Source: Sciurus carolinensis (Eukaryota > Chordata > Mammalia > Rodentia > Sciuridae). From it: a stretch of 64,000 nucleotides of DNA. Where the stretch lies: the NCBI RefSeq assembly GCF_902686445.1, contig NC_062213.1, forward strand, positions 36,902,741-36,966,740, in the 5' to 3' direction. Every line of letters begins with the position of its first letter. Positions within the stretch are counted from its first letter, which is position 1. Position numbers and translations under genes: made by a program. The notes beneath the pieces were generated by a model, which was not told the origin of the DNA, ran no database searches, and was given only the letters and a program-made list of their open reading frames with translations. Positions 12,826 to 24,879 of the stretch are shown here, piece after piece.

Positions 12826-13425
12826 TAACATTTATTGAATGACAGATATTCTGCTATGAATCTATCAGTTTTCAAAATACTTGTAAACAAATTAATAACA
12901 TGCAAATAAAATCTAAAAACACTCATCTGAGGTTTGTTTTGCATATGACTGAACTGTTAAGCCATTGCATACCTCAAAAGTTCCAGCTAACTTGGATGCA
13001 AACATTGGAGTTTCCAAAAATGTGAATTGATTTCAAATAAACTGTTTTATCTTCTCATTCCTGCATGAGATAGAAAAGAGATGAGTAGTTTTGTTCAACT
13101 GAAATCAGCGCAAGGAAAGTAGGTCATTGGTGGGAGTGAGTCCCCAGCACAGGTCACTCATGAGAGCAATCAAAGGACTCGAATACCATTGTGTCCCAGC
13201 AGGAGCTGGCAGGTTTTCTCAAACTGGTGATTTGAGGAGAATGTGAACGAGATGACTTGTGAAAGTGTTTACAGAAATGGTTGAGAGATAACGGCAGCAC
13301 CCAGGGCTGGCTTCGTGGCTACAGTTGGGAGGCTGCTCGCTCTAGTCCTGAAGAGTCAAGGATTGGAGAGTTACTGGAGCTCATATTGGGTAGCTATAAA
13401 GAGAGGGCCAACCCCGACAGAGGTT
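12826..13425. other. Unique non-coding stretch
   Basis: Nothing recognised. Confidence 0.5.
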
Positions 13426-13429
13426 GATA

Positions 13430-13645
13430 CATGGTAACAGCATAGCCAACCCTCATGGCAGGGAGGAAGGGTGGGGTGCAGCCCTAACTCATTCCTTGCC
13501 CATCTTCTGATCTCCTTCCAGTGACTTCTATTGGTGCAACCCAACCAGAAGTCAAAGGATAAGGGAAGCCATTGTTTAGTCTGTAAGGGCCAGTCATGCA
13601 GACAGAGCTTGCATGCTCTCCACTGAAACCTCCCGGGACACCCAG
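13430..13645 (-). repeat. Old LTR-like repeat fragment
   Basis: 'cttctgatctccttccagtgacttctattggtgcaacccaaccagaag' resembles a common old mammalian LTR-type repeat. Family and strand tentative. Confidence 0.35.
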
Positions 13646-13910
13646 AAGTTCTGAAGAGTGTGACAATCCCATAAGGAAATGCGGCCCTTCCTGTGAAAGC
13701 TTTGGAGAGCCCAGCTCTGCATCATTCCAGTGAGAAGTGTTGTAGCCAATATCAAGATGCTGCTCAGTGGCAGGAGCTAACCTTAAATCTAGAGGCCTCG
13801 GAAACTGAGTAATTTGTTCATCAACTCCCAAGTATTTTAGTGTGTTGGACTCAAGAACCTTGGAAGGGAGATGTCTGGTGACCCCATTTTCCATCGTGCT
13901 TTTCTTTAGT

Positions 13911-14072
13911 GCAGTGATATTCAAGGGGAGATGCCATACCACCAGCACCTACTAGTAGAAATGAAAATCCATGACTACACTCTAAATCAGTATCTCTGGG
14001 GTTGGAGCCGAAATCCACATCTCAACAGTTCTCCAGGGGATTCCTAAACACAACCAGGTTTGAGAGGAACTG
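13911..14072 (-). repeat. MER5A-like DNA transposon fragment
   Basis: Starts 'gcagtgatattcaag' and ends 'aaccaggtttgagaggaactgc', with 'aaatcagtatctctggggttggagcc' and 'aacagttctccaggggattcc' between: hAT-Charlie MER5A pattern with its near-inverted ends. Confidence 0.7.
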
Positions 14073-14771
14073 CTTTTGCAGATATTGCAAATGTTTGGAA
14101 CATGACGAAATTAACTTAGGGCTTTGCCTATCACACTCCTCATCACCCCAATACACACCATTTCATCTTATTCTTGGCATATTTTCAAATACTTCTATAA
14201 AATAAGGAAATTGAATTCAAGAAGTGGTTTTCAGTGTTTATCTGATCCCCTTCAGAGCCAGGGGGTCACTGGGCCAATCTACTCAACCAAAGTAATGTTT
14301 ATTTTAAAAATATTTCATTTGAACATAGGATTCTAAGACTTAAAAAGCATGTGAAAAACCCTTGAGAAGATCTAAGATTCCCCTCCTGATCTGTGTTCTA
14401 AGGTGCTGTGTGCTACATCAAATCAATTGCATTGATTCAGTATGTGTGGTTTCTGTACTTAGTATTTGCATAAATGTCTGTTTTGTTTTATTTCAAAATA
14501 TTAGCACTAGCTTATGACCAGAGGTGCTGTTTTCCCATTTCCTGTCCTTTCTGCTGTAGCCAAACATATTTGCCCATTGACCTTTCCACCCTGAATGCTC
14601 CTGTGATTTCTAGAATGGAAGTTACCCCTTGGCAACATGCCTTTAATTGTTTTAATAACTTTTATTTCTGTTTTGAACATAAAAAAGGATTGCAGAAAGT
14701 ATCATTGCATTCTGCTTGCATGAACTCCTGTGTCTGAGCTATCCATGTAAGCATCGGCTGCTACATACTTA
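14073..14771. other. Non-coding stretch, no clear element
   Basis: Short frames at 14124-14336 and 14474-14737 have no recognisable domain. Part may be a degraded L1M remnant, not demonstrable by eye. Confidence 0.4.
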
Positions 14772-14776
14772 ACAGT

Positions 14777-15197
14777 TATTATGGTTTGGATGTGAGGTGT
14801 CCCTCAAAAGCTCACATGTGAGACAATGCAAGAGGGTTTGGAGGAGAAATGATTGGGTTGTGCCCTTAACCTGATCAGTGCATTAGTCCCGAATGGGATT
14901 AACTGAGTGGTAACTGGAGGTGGGTGGGGTGTGGCTGGGAAAGGTGGTTCATTGGGGGCATGACTTTGGGGTACATATTTGTATCTGGCGAGTGGAGACC
15001 TGTCTCTCTGCTTCCTGGTCATGATGCGAGCTGCTTCCCTCTGTCACACTCTCCCACCATGATGAGCCCTAAGGAATGGAGCTGGCCTTCTATGGGCTAA
15101 GACCTCTGAAACTGTGAGCCCTCAAGTAAACTTTTCCTCCACTATAGTGGTTCTGGTTAGATCCTTTAGTCACAGCAACAAAAAAGTGACTAAAATG
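14777..15197 (+). mobile_element. ERVL-MaLR-type solo LTR
   Basis: Sense LTR of about 421 bp: 5' 'tattatggtttggatgtgaggtgtccc', 3' 'cctctgaaactgtgagccctcaagtaaac...ttttagtcac..gtgactaaaatg' pattern. The 5-bp flanks ACAGT (14772-14776) and ACGGT (15198-15202) fit a target duplication with one mismatch. Same family as 10570, 37218 and 41772. Poly(A) signal degraded (AAGTAAA). Confidence 0.8.
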
Positions 15198-15202
15198 ACG
15201 GT

Positions 15203-15565
15203 GGAGAGAGATGAGGCTTGGCATGAGGATTCCAGTTGCTCTAGTCTTGGTTGTGTGTGGACTACCTGAAACTCAAAGCCTCTGCATTTGCACTCTTACT
15301 TGTCAGAGGATCCTGATAATACAATGCCTCATTCTGTCATATGAGATAGCTCCAGAATTTCTATTTGGAAAGGATTAGGGATAGTCCTTGTTTTGCTGGA
15401 GGTGTGATAAAAAGTTGTCTTAAAGATAGATTTGCAAAGTGATCACGTTATTTTTTGCTTATTTATTGAAAGTCATAAAATTAGAAAAATGTTTTCAAAG
15501 ATGCCTTTATATGTACTACACAGAAAATGGATAAAATGGCAATTAATTAGATACCACTTAAACAT
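15203..15565. other. Unique non-coding stretch
   Basis: Nothing recognised. Confidence 0.5.
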
Positions 15566-15680
15566 TTTTTTTATTTAATTAGTTTTACATGACAGTAGAA
15601 TGCACTTTGATGCACATATATAATGAGTATAATTTCTCATTATTCTGGTTATACACAATGTGTACTTTTTTTTTTTTTAA
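15566..15680 (-). mobile_element. L1 extreme 3' end, antisense
   Basis: 'tttatttaattagttttacatgacagtagaatgcactttgatgcacata' matches the reverse of the rodent L1 3' terminus seen also at 20560. About 100 bp, severely 5'-truncated. Target duplication not resolved. Confidence 0.65.
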
Positions 15681-15884
15681 ACTTAGGTTGGCTTTTGGGG
15701 AAAATGAATGAGGCCAGAGAGGATTAACATTCTTGCCCCCAATCACTTCTTGACCTAGATCTCTGTGAGCCTAGGATATTGTGAAGATAATAAATTGATG
15801 AAAAAACTGAACAAGTGCAAGATTAAAAGGTTAGCAAGCTGGTGACTTTTGTATTTCCTTAAAGGTCATAAGGGAAAGGAGGAG

Positions 15885-15970
15885 TGTTTGATTTATCTTC
15901 ATGTCTTTCCCCAGCTCCTCAACACCTGGTACAGTGCTTGCCTTATAACAACTGTTAAATAAATGGTTTA
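15885..15970 (+). repeat. L2 3'-end fragment
   Basis: 'cttcatgtctttccccagctcctcaacacctggtacagtgcttgcc...ttaaataaatggttt' is the L2 tail. Confidence 0.6.
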
Positions 15971-17900
15971 AGTGCAGATAACTATGCAACATAGGTGTTA
16001 CCTGGGGTTACCTTTTTTTTTTTAATAAGTAAATGATTTTTAGACAAAATGTTAGCACAAAAACAGGTCATAAGATCATTTGGTAAAGTAAACTCTGTGA
16101 TATCCCATTTTTGTTCCTCTCGATGCTTCATCTACCTTCCATTAGAATGTTCTCTTTAGGCAGAGCAACAGCACTCTGAAGGCATGACTTAACTTTAGAG
16201 TCCCCAGGCCAATTGAAATCAGCAAGATCAACTTCAGACTTGACCCTAATCTAGCACCCTTCTGAAAGGCAGAGGATGTGGAGTTCTCTGGATCTTATGC
16301 CTAGATTAAAAGGGAGGGAATCCCTTGAATACTTTACATAATTCACATAAATCCAATACCACTGATTTCAAGGATGAGCCAATTTCTGGTATCCATGGTA
16401 AAAGCTTTAAAGGCTACCTGAAGAGCTTCCAAAGTGCTCAGAGCAGCTGCTTGGGTGTGTGGCCTTTCTGGTTAAATGCCAGCTGATCATCCCTAGATCA
16501 ATGACATAACTGGATTTAAATAACAATTAGATTTATGTTTAATGACAATTAAATTTAAAAAAAAATAGAAAGTGAGAAAGTAAGCTCCACAAAGGCGAGA
16601 ATTTTTGTTTGGTCCATTACTGTGTTGAAGATAATGCTGAAGGCTCTGTGGAATGAGTGAGTATCACACTGACTTCGCAGAAGTACTTAAGTAAGTCACA
16701 AGTACAAGTCTTTTGGCCACAAGCATACTCAATACAATAATTTAAAAAAATGCATTTGAAACACCTGTTTTAGGGCACTCAAGAGTTTAAAAGGAATGGC
16801 AAGTTAGTATTCAGGGAAGAGGACTGGCATGTGGACTTTCCAATATCAGATATTACCTCCTTTATGGTCATTGACCTACTGACCATGGTGCAGCTTTTCA
16901 AAAGACATGAAAAGACAGTCAAAAAACTAAACCTGTTTAGAGTCAATACATTGTGGACTATTTTCTGTACAACTTTGTGTTAGTTCTAGCCTCTCTATAA
17001 CCTAAGAATGCTATTTCTTCTTTTAAAGCCCTCCCCTTGCTTTTGAATCATTTTTGAATTTACAAATACCTCACCTAGTTACACACCACGTTATGCCAGT
17101 TAAACCCGGATTAACCCTTACAATGTTAAAGACATGCCTGTATTCTCACTGAATATACTGATCCTTGAAGAATGAATACTTCTACAATAGCCATTGGGTG
17201 TTTGAAAAAAGTGTTTAAATGTGAAACAGTGGATCTAGTTTTAAGAACTTAACTATGAATAAGATAACTACTCATTTAATAGTAAAATGAAAGAAAGGTC
17301 CCTTGGAGATTAAAATTTTATGACTGCAACCTTGTTCTTTAAAATGGAAATAAAGAGAATGTGAACACTCTCCTGGGTGCTCTGTAATTCTGGAAGTTTA
17401 TGGTCTCATGGTCTACTTCTACTCTTGCTCTGATCTGTGGTTGCTCCAGAACTCTCCATTACTGGCCTATCTTACCTGTGGTTCTTGCCCTCTCTTTCCC
17501 ATGCAGACCCACAACCAGCCCCTTCTCCTGGGTTTCCCTGAATAATTCTCACACATGGCATCTGTGTGCCGTAGACATTCCTAGCTATTCAGGTGTGCCA
17601 GTTGGCGAGAAGTAGCACATACATAATTTAGAATTAAATATTACTTTGATTCTTGAGACTTCTCCTGGAAAGTATAATTCCTCCTCTTGAGGCAGGGACT
17701 ACATATAATGGTTTCTTTCCAGAGAGTACAGTATGGAATAGGCTGGTGGGGTGGACAGAGTAACTATGGTAGAGAAGGCTGACACACATTGCCTTAGCCA
17801 GCCAATCACCATCAACAGCACGGGCGATAAAGCCTGTTCAGAGCGAAAATGGCGATTGACCTCTGTGGTATTTCTCCCCAAACCCCCAACCCCAATCTAA
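15971..17900. other. Non-coding stretch
   Basis: About 1.9 kb of AT-rich sequence with no gene recognised. Frames at 17400-17615 plus and 17699-17881 minus are short and domainless. Confidence 0.45.
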
Positions 17901-17904
17901 TTAT

Positions 17905-18105
17905 AAGAAAAGCATCAGACAAGTCTCAGTAGAGAGGCATCCTATACTATACCTGACTAGAACTCCTCAAAACTCTCAAGGTCATCAAAAATAAGGGAAG
18001 TCTAAGAAACTGTCATAATCTAAGGAGATATGAATGTGATATGGATCCTAGAACAGAAAAAGGATAGTAGGTAAAAATTAGGGAAATCCATATAAACAGT
18101 GGTTC
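17905..18105 (+). repeat. Old L1M/L1ME-type 3' UTR fragment
   Basis: 'ctgactagaactcctcaaaactctcaaggtcatcaaaaataagggaagtctaagaaactgtcat' and 'ggatcctagaacagaaaaaggatagtaggtaaaaattaggg' follow the old mammalian L1 3' UTR. Confidence 0.7.
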
Positions 18106-18655
18106 CTGGTCTCATACCTGGATCAGGAAACTTCTCCCTATCAGCTATCCTCCTTGCATTGTTTGTCAGGGGCTGGACCTGTCATCCTGCACCACCCATA
18201 TTGGGGTCCTTCTCCTCATACCTCTTCTCTTCCTTGACTCCTGAAGAACTCCATCCCCATTAATTTCTTTCGTGGAGCACTTGGAAATTTTTAAGTCTCA
18301 TCTTAGCTCATCCAGTTGCTCTTGAAGATACCATTATTGTCTCTTCCCACTTCAAACAAACTATTTGTTAAGAACTGATTCCCAGCCCAGATCCAACTCA
18401 CCCTAGGCAGTTCCTGGGGACTCTGAGAATCATGATCTTTCAATGCAGCCCAGCCTAGGACATCTCAGTGTCTTAGGGGAGCACTGCTAATCGTGGCGAG
18501 AAGGGTTTGCTCATCTTTCAAGTCTTTATCTTAATATTAATGACATGTTTTTTCCTAACCAACATTGAGATATTTCTAAATCATTTTACTCAGGATGGGA
18601 AAAAGTAAATTCCTTGAAGCTGTTGAGTAGAAGGTTTTACATTAGCTTTCAAATA
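18106..18655. other. Unique non-coding stretch
   Basis: No gene or repeat recognised; no AATAAA on the minus strand that would clearly serve the candidate exon at 18656-18724. Confidence 0.4.
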
Positions 18656-18724
18656 TCATTGTACTGGAATTCTCTTCAGGTTGCATAGTGGGTTCAGATC
18701 CATGTTGTTCTCATCAAGGTCATC
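18656..18724 (-). other. Weak candidate terminal coding exon
   Basis: On the minus strand a roughly 40-nt pyrimidine-rich tract ends in CAG-like TTAG at 18725, a good-looking 3' splice site. The sequence after it stays open in one frame for 22 codons (beginning Asp-Asp-Leu-Asp-Glu-Asn-Asn-Met) and stops at TGA (18658-18656). I do not recognise the peptide. Against it: the pyrimidine tract is simply the complement of a low-complexity purine run, no poly(A) signal is evident downstream, and the neighbouring 18790-18905 block is repeat-derived. Treat as unproven. Confidence 0.2.
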
Positions 18725-18789
18725 CTAAGAAGAAAAAAGGGAATAAAAAGAGGGGGGAAAAGAGATGTAGTTGCAATTTGCTGGAGGAG

Positions 18790-18905
18790 CACAGTTATCT
18801 CGTTTAGTTCTCACGTGGACATCTGAAGCAGATATTTTTGTCCCAATGTTAAGCATGGAGGCTACAGTGAATGAGCTTGAGCAGTCTAAGAGTGGCCCAT
18901 CCAGA
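18790..18905 (+). repeat. Old MIR/L2-age interspersed repeat fragment
   Basis: 'ctcgtttagttctcacgtggacatctgaagcagatatttttgtcccaatgttaagcatggaggc' aligns to the same family as 690-905. This explains part of the long frames over 18771-19229. Confidence 0.5.
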
Positions 18906-20514
18906 ATGTGCAGCTCAGCTCTGCTGGGCCCCGGAGCTTCGGCTCTGCTCATGGCCCTGCCCCGCCTCTCTGTACACTCCAGTAGGCCAGGCTCCAGTGT
19001 CTTGGAAAGTGCTGGATTTTCCCCAGCCCTTGACTCGTCTCTTTGTTTGTTGCCAGTGCTCTCCAGAGGTAGACGTTTTCCTTTGCCAGTTGCTTTTCAT
19101 CCTCCTCAGCACTCTCATGCTCCTCCTCATCCTCCCATGCCTCTAGAGGATCAGCAGATTCCTCCTGAGGATTTTGTGAGAAGACGTGGAAAAGTTATTC
19201 AAGTTCTGTTCTCTTTTGACCCAAGATGAGTCTCAGGGCTACCCTGCCGTGTGGGGAGGATGGCATAACTTTCACGACCTATGTTCTCATGAACTTTTCC
19301 AGAGTTCTCTTCCATGGTAGCTATATGACAAAGGGAAAGGAAACATAATTAAGGTCAGGTGGGTAGCCAGGGTGAGAAAAATAGAGTTGGGAGGCCAGGT
19401 CAGTCCTCTTTGGGTGTCAGGGTCTTTTATGAAGCCATTTCAGTAAACAATAGAGGCATCCAGCACCACATTGGACCATCACCTGACCCTTCCACTCCCA
19501 GGCCTGGACAGATGAAGTTGGGGACCATTATTGACACCAAGGCCTCATGCTTCTATCTCTAGGGAAAGACTTCTGGCATTGGGGATGGAGGTTTAAACAC
19601 GACAGTAACAAGCACACTTGATTCAACTTAGCAAGCTTGTGGGTTCTTCTGATTTTTAAAAAAAAATCAATCCTAACAACAATGGTAGAAGTAGAATTCT
19701 ATAATAGGGCTTCTTAAGAATGACCTAGTTTTTGTTAAACCACATTTAAGTTTTGAGCCCTTCAGACTGAACCACCCTATACAGTGACACAGGGCTAGAA
19801 TGTAGTTATCCTGCATAGCTGTGAAACTCTTTTGGAGGTAGAGCTTTTCTGGTTAGGGCCACACAAATTCTGTAACAAGTTCAGATTGTTTGGTAGGAAT
19901 CTTCCTACTGGAGGGGACAGGCAGTAACAGTGATGGAAAATTTGCAAGGAAAAGATTTTATTATTACAGTAATATTACAGTGCAAAAATATATAGTGTGA
20001 TTAAAGAATCAGTGTGGCTGAAAAGAGGTTGCAAGGAAAAGTTGAGGTCAGCAAAAGCAGTTTAAAAAGATAAGTAAATAAATAATTGCCTCACGAAGAA
20101 AGAAGTGAGAGCTTGCTATTGCATGCATTTTAAGTTTGGGGAGTGCACAAGCTAAAACAGGGACCTGGATTTGGAAATGGTGTGTGACAGCTAGGTTACC
20201 ACAGAGAGAAACCAGTGATTAGAAAAGTAAAACTAGTAAGAAGCAAGTTACAGACCAGTTAATGTTTATAGAGATGCTGCTTCTCCTCCCCCACCTCTTC
20301 TTTCTCTTCCTTTTCCTCCTTCTCTTCATCTATTATTTTTTGAGTATACTTTGGGGATTGTACCTAAGTCAAATGATTTATTTTTTATCATCTGAGTATC
20401 ACATTAGATTTACTCTCACTTTCTACATTTTCCAGATCTGAAATAAATCTAAGAATTTGGACCCATTTGTTACACAGAAGGTTGAAAGTTGTAAAGTATT
20501 AGGTTAAATAATAT
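18906..20514. other. Non-coding stretch
   Basis: Frames on both strands at 18871-19229 overlap one another and none shows a domain. A minus-strand segment beginning near 19317 has an acceptor-like 'tttccctttgtcatatag' followed by a 38-codon open frame, but there is no consensus donor. A pyrimidine-rich run lies at 20278-20330. Confidence 0.4.
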
Positions 20515-20526
20515 GAAATAGTTTTT

Positions 20527-20907
20527 CTTTTTTTTTGAAGCACACACTTTCTCTTTTTCTTTTTTTTTAATTTGTTCTAATTGGTTATACATGATGGTAG
20601 AATGCATTTTGACACACTGTACACAAATGGAGCATAACTTTTCATTCCTCTGGCTGTACATGGTGCTGAGTCACACCAGTCATGTAATCATACATGTGTA
20701 TAGGGTGATAATGTCTGTCTCATTCCACTGTCCTTCCCATCCCTACCTCCCCACCCCTCCCCTCACTCCCCTCTGCACAATCCAAAGTTCCTTCGTTCTT
20801 CCCTACCTCTGACCCCAATATGGATCCGCATCCACTTATCAGAGAAAACATTCAGCCTTTGGTTTTTTGGGATTGGCTTATTTTGCTTAGCATGATATTC
20901 TCTAGTT
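20527..20907 (-). mobile_element. 5'-truncated L1, 3' UTR only
   Basis: Antisense L1 3' end: poly(T) at 20560, then 'ttctaattggttatacatgatggtagaatgcattttgacacac', ending in the reverse of ORF2 C-terminal 'agcatgatattctct'. Flanked by GAAATAGTTTTT at 20515-20526 and 20908-20919 (12-bp perfect target duplication). A 30-bp T-rich piece between the first duplication and the canonical tail may be tail heterogeneity. Confidence 0.85.
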
Positions 20908-21170
20908 GAAATAGTTTTTGTAATAGTTTTTGTTCAAATAGTAATTTCACATGATCAAATCTGTTGACGGGTTTGGTAAATTCTAGATGTGTCACAAAAT
21001 ATAATAAAATATCATCTGTGGTGGTTATCAAGGATGAAGCTTCACACTTGAAGTTAAAGAGTCCTTCTGAAGTTTATCCCAAAACATCAAACTTTTGGGC
21101 CAGATAGAACCATCTTGGGCTCTGGGAGTCAGAAGACCTAGATTTTAATTTACATCTTCATTGAGATGAT

Positions 21171-21284
21171 CCCTGGGCATTGTGGCACATGCCTGTAGTA
21201 CTAGCATTTGGGAGGCATCCCTTGAGTCAGGAATTTGAGACCAGCCTGGGAAACATAGCCAGACACTGGTTAAAAAAAGAGAGG

Positions 21285-21286
<2 letters not shown>
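21171..21286 (+). mobile_element. 7SL-derived (B1/FLAM-like) SINE
   Basis: 'gggcattgtggcacatgcctgtagtactagcatttgggaggcatcccttgagtcaggaatttgagaccagcctggg' is the Alu/B1 core. AGATGAT at 21164-21170 and 21363-21369 brackets both the SINE and the adjacent GA run, so the microsatellite lies inside the insertion. Confidence 0.8.

Positions 21287-21346
<60 letters not shown>
21287..21346. repeat. (GA)n microsatellite
   Basis: About 30 GA units with a single interruption (GC near 21338), forming the tail of the 7SL SINE insertion. Frames across it are artefacts. Confidence 0.95.
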
Positions 21347-21369
21347 AACACATAAAAGAAAAAGATGAT

Positions 21370-22289
21370 AATTAATATATAATTAATATAAGTGATATCT
21401 TTCCTCTAACCTATGACACTTTTTTAGAATTTCTTTTAGTCAAATGAAATAAATGTTGAAGGTTTTTGAAAAGTTGAGAGACTTTGTTGGTAAACATAGT
21501 CTCATTGTTACTAAGAGCAGGGGAGTTAGGTTGAGACCCTTCAGGCAGGAGAATACAACCTTGAATAAGAGAGACCCAGCATTCTCTGCATTCTAAGTAG
21601 TAGACCCAGCAGCTAATGTAGCAGGAGATTTCTTCCCATAATGTGAGAATGGTCCTGCAGAGCTTGGCTTTGATGAAAATGGAGACATCATTTGGATGGC
21701 ACCATATTTTTTTAAAATTAAAAATATCTTTAGCTTTCAGCCGAGAAGAGCAAGGAACAAATGGTTCTGTATGTCACCAGATCTAGTGGAGACAGGTGGT
21801 GTGCTCAGCTTTGCCCTGGGGGCTTTTCTCACTTGCCAAGAACACCATGTTGCCAAATTCCAAGGTGGTTTTAATGGCTGAGCCAATAAAAGCTCCCACC
21901 TGCTTTTCCTCCTGTAGCACAGTGGCATCCGATGAGAACTCCCCCAGCACTGGATTCTCAGCAACCCTGGGTCTCAGAGATGCCCACAGGTATTTCTCCC
22001 CGGCAGTGGAGCTTCAGGCAAGCTGCTTCCAACACGCTCATCAGTTAGCTTGGTTTACAGTTGGAGGTTTGGCTGAGATTTTCTTTGGAGGGGAAAAAAA
22101 ATCACTGATAGGGTTTGAAGAACACAATGTGGAAAAGCCTATGCCATTTGGACCAGAGTTTCTTTTTCTCTTTTCTTTTCTTTAAGCATAAAGGGGGATG
22201 GAGTGTTTGGGGAAGGGGTGTGTAGATGGGGAGTGGGAAGGAAATCCCACCCACTTTCCTTGTGCCGCTTACTGGTCCATAACAGTGCA
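21370..22289. other. Non-coding stretch
   Basis: No gene recognised. The 129-codon plus frame at 21796-22185 has no recognisable domain. Confidence 0.4.
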
Positions 22290-22412
22290 CGTGTTATGTC
22301 ATGCCTTCTTAGCATCCTGCAAGGCAGGCAGCGTTAGGTACCATCTTATGGATAGAGAGACTGAGTTTCAACAACAAAGCATTCTAGACAATGCCCTGAC
22401 CTTGAAAAGAAG
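22290..22412 (+). repeat. Old MIR/L2-age interspersed repeat fragment
   Basis: 'ttatgtcatgccttcttagcatcctgcaaggcaggcagcgttaggtaccatcttatggatagagagactgag' follows the same old family as 690-905. Confidence 0.45.
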
Positions 22413-23849
22413 AATTTTGTTTATCATGACTTAATATTACATGGATAAAACTGCAGCATGGAAAGAAAAATCTGTTTGCTACAAAAAATTTTGTATTGAT
22501 CTTCTTGTTTGATACCAGAAAGTTGCCATAAATTGCAGGGGACCTGGTGAAGAGGAATTTACGTGTGTTATTCCTTTCTTCTCAAGACAATCTGTCCTTC
22601 AGATTTCCTGGTCAATTGTTGCTAGCTTTTTGGATTTTTCTTAGCTGGAAACAAAACTTTTTATTCTGGGAAGGTCCTTTAGTTTTGTAGATAGAAAGTG
22701 AACACCCACCAACTATTGCTGGGGCTTGAAGAAACCTGGGGGGGGGGGCACAGATGGGTAGGGGTGGTTATATGTTCTCCAAAACTTATTATTTTGCAGA
22801 GCTTCAAGGTTGTTGGGCAGAGTCATGGGCAAATCTCCATGAAGCCTCTTATGGGGAAATCCATTCTGTTCCTCTTTGAGAATCTAACTTGTTCTCCTGC
22901 TGGGTTTCTGATCTGGGTTTCACACTGTCAGAAGGGAGGTTGCTGGTGCTGCAAGTCCCCTGGCTAACCTGCCCTACAGAAAGCTCTGCTCTGAAAATAG
23001 CTCCCTCTTCCCCATCAATTGCAAAAGCTGTACTGATGAGTAGGTCTCATGCTGGAAACATAGGTTTCTTTGGACTGGAGAGTCCAAGTCATTGAGGCTG
23101 GGAGAGTTAAATCTTTATCCTCAGCTGCTTTTCTGTTTCTGAGCCTCGGTTCCCATGACTTTTCCTGGCATTGACAAGCACAAAGGCCTTGTCTGGGACC
23201 CTTGCTAGTTGATAGGTTCTGGCACCAGAATTCTATGTTCTGCTTTTAGCAGCACCCCTGTGGGGTGTCTCTAGCACAGATGATAGTGAGCTTTAACTAA
23301 TTGAGGCAACTTTATACCTCTTCCTGGGCAAAGGGATAGTAACCACATCTGTGTTTGGTTTGAATATGGGCCCCTGGGATTTTTGTTCCATTCAGACAAG
23401 GGGTTTGCAGATAGAAACACAGCCTCACCAGAATAGGAAGTGATCTGGGGATCATATGCTTTTCATGTCAAAGTGTGGTGACGATGCATTTAAAGGGTTC
23501 CCTAGTACAAAATTTTGAATTTAAAAAGTTTCTTCTAATTCCCTGGTCTTGTTTGTCCTTTTCCTCTTGGAGAAATGAGAATTCCATACACTTCTGTAGT
23601 GGTTTCTATTGTGATTTTTAACACCGATTATGATCCAATTGCTAAAGTGTTAAGGTTTTAGTTATAGTAAGGCACTGTGTTATCACCAACAGACAGTAAG
23701 AAGTGGAAATAATTAGAACTTAGTCTGTTCTGGAAATTTTAGTAGCTGTTTTTGGAAGTTCTTGTTCTTTGTCTTCCTTGAGCATTCCAAATTCTTGTTT
23801 ATCACAGATATGTTATCACATACTGCTAAGCATACACACATTTTCTATA
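22413..23849. other. Non-coding stretch
   Basis: No gene or clear element in about 1.4 kb apart from a G10 run near 22738-22748. Confidence 0.45.
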
Positions 23850-24840
23850 AAACTAGGATCATGTGGTATATATATATAATTTTGCATCCTTGTTTCCCCA
23901 CTTAACATTATATTAAGTATTTTTCAAAAGTGTGATTTTTAAAAGGCACATTGTATTCTCTTGTATAAACACATTCTGATTTATTTGAGCAAGTTTGAGA
24001 CATATTGTGTATTTCTAGCTTCACCATTCAAAGTAGCATTATGATGGACATCCTTGCAGTTTATCTCTGTGATCTCTGATGATTCTGTTAAGGTTCCCTC
24101 TCACTATGAAATTTCTGGGTCCAAAAGCAAGTTGAAGCATCTCCATGCCTAGTCAGACAGTTCTTGTTGGCATAGATGCTAACCTTTAAATTTATTTATT
24201 TATTTTTTTGCCAATGTGATCACTGAAGGCTGGGTACCTTTCTCTCCCTCTTGATTTTTCGCTTTCCTTTACTTAGGTATTGAGTCAAACTATTTTATTA
24301 TTCTGATTCTTGGTAGTTTGTGAATTGCCTAATAATGTTCATTGTTTTCTCCACCAGAGTATGTACTTTTCATTATTTCATTACTTTCAAGTGTATTTGT
24401 GTTTAGGAATTACCTCTTTGTCATAATCCCTGAGTATTCCTGACTTTTAAGCTAGTTATTAACATGGCTTTTATTTTTATGCACTCAAATCTATCAATTT
24501 ACCCTCCTTGATATATTTCATAACACAGCTCAGTCTATTCTTTATAAATATATCAGGCAACAGAAAATCGTTTCTAAAAATAAGTGTTTTTACTGTTGAC
24601 CTACTATTGCTCTTCTATTATGCTTTAAGGGAAATGGGTTTTCCTAATATACTCCCTAGGAAACGTTTTGGAAACACTTTTTTTTTCAGGTGTTTTCCAT
24701 TCTGTGCCAAAATACTTTCTCTTTGTGTGGAATATAAAGAATCTGTTCCCTTGCCTGTGTTCCTTTCTAACAGAGTTAGGCACATCCTGGACTACCCTCA
24801 TGATAATTGGGATTTCTGTCAGTATTTAAATTTTAGATAG
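23850..24840 (+). repeat. Old L1M 3' UTR fossil
   Basis: In order: 'taggatcatgtggtatata', 'tgcatccttgtttccccacttaac', 'tggacatccttgcag', 'gaaatttctgggtccaaaagcaa', 'gtgaattgcctaataatgttcattg', 'aattacctctttgtcataatcc', 'cttttatttttatgcactcaaatctatcaattt'. This is the well-known reverse-complement text of an old L1 end in this orientation. About 1 kb; strand of the element not certain. The 110-codon frame at 24508-24840 falls inside it. Confidence 0.6.
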
Positions 24841-24879
24841 TTTAATATGGTATCTGTGGCAGATTTTGGCTGGCTCTTC

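Noticed and set aside
18771..19229. 152-codon plus-strand frame, and an acidic minus-strand frame in the same place
   Set aside because: The region overlaps an old repeat fragment (18790-18905), the frames conflict with each other, no consensus splice donor was seen and no domain is recognisable.
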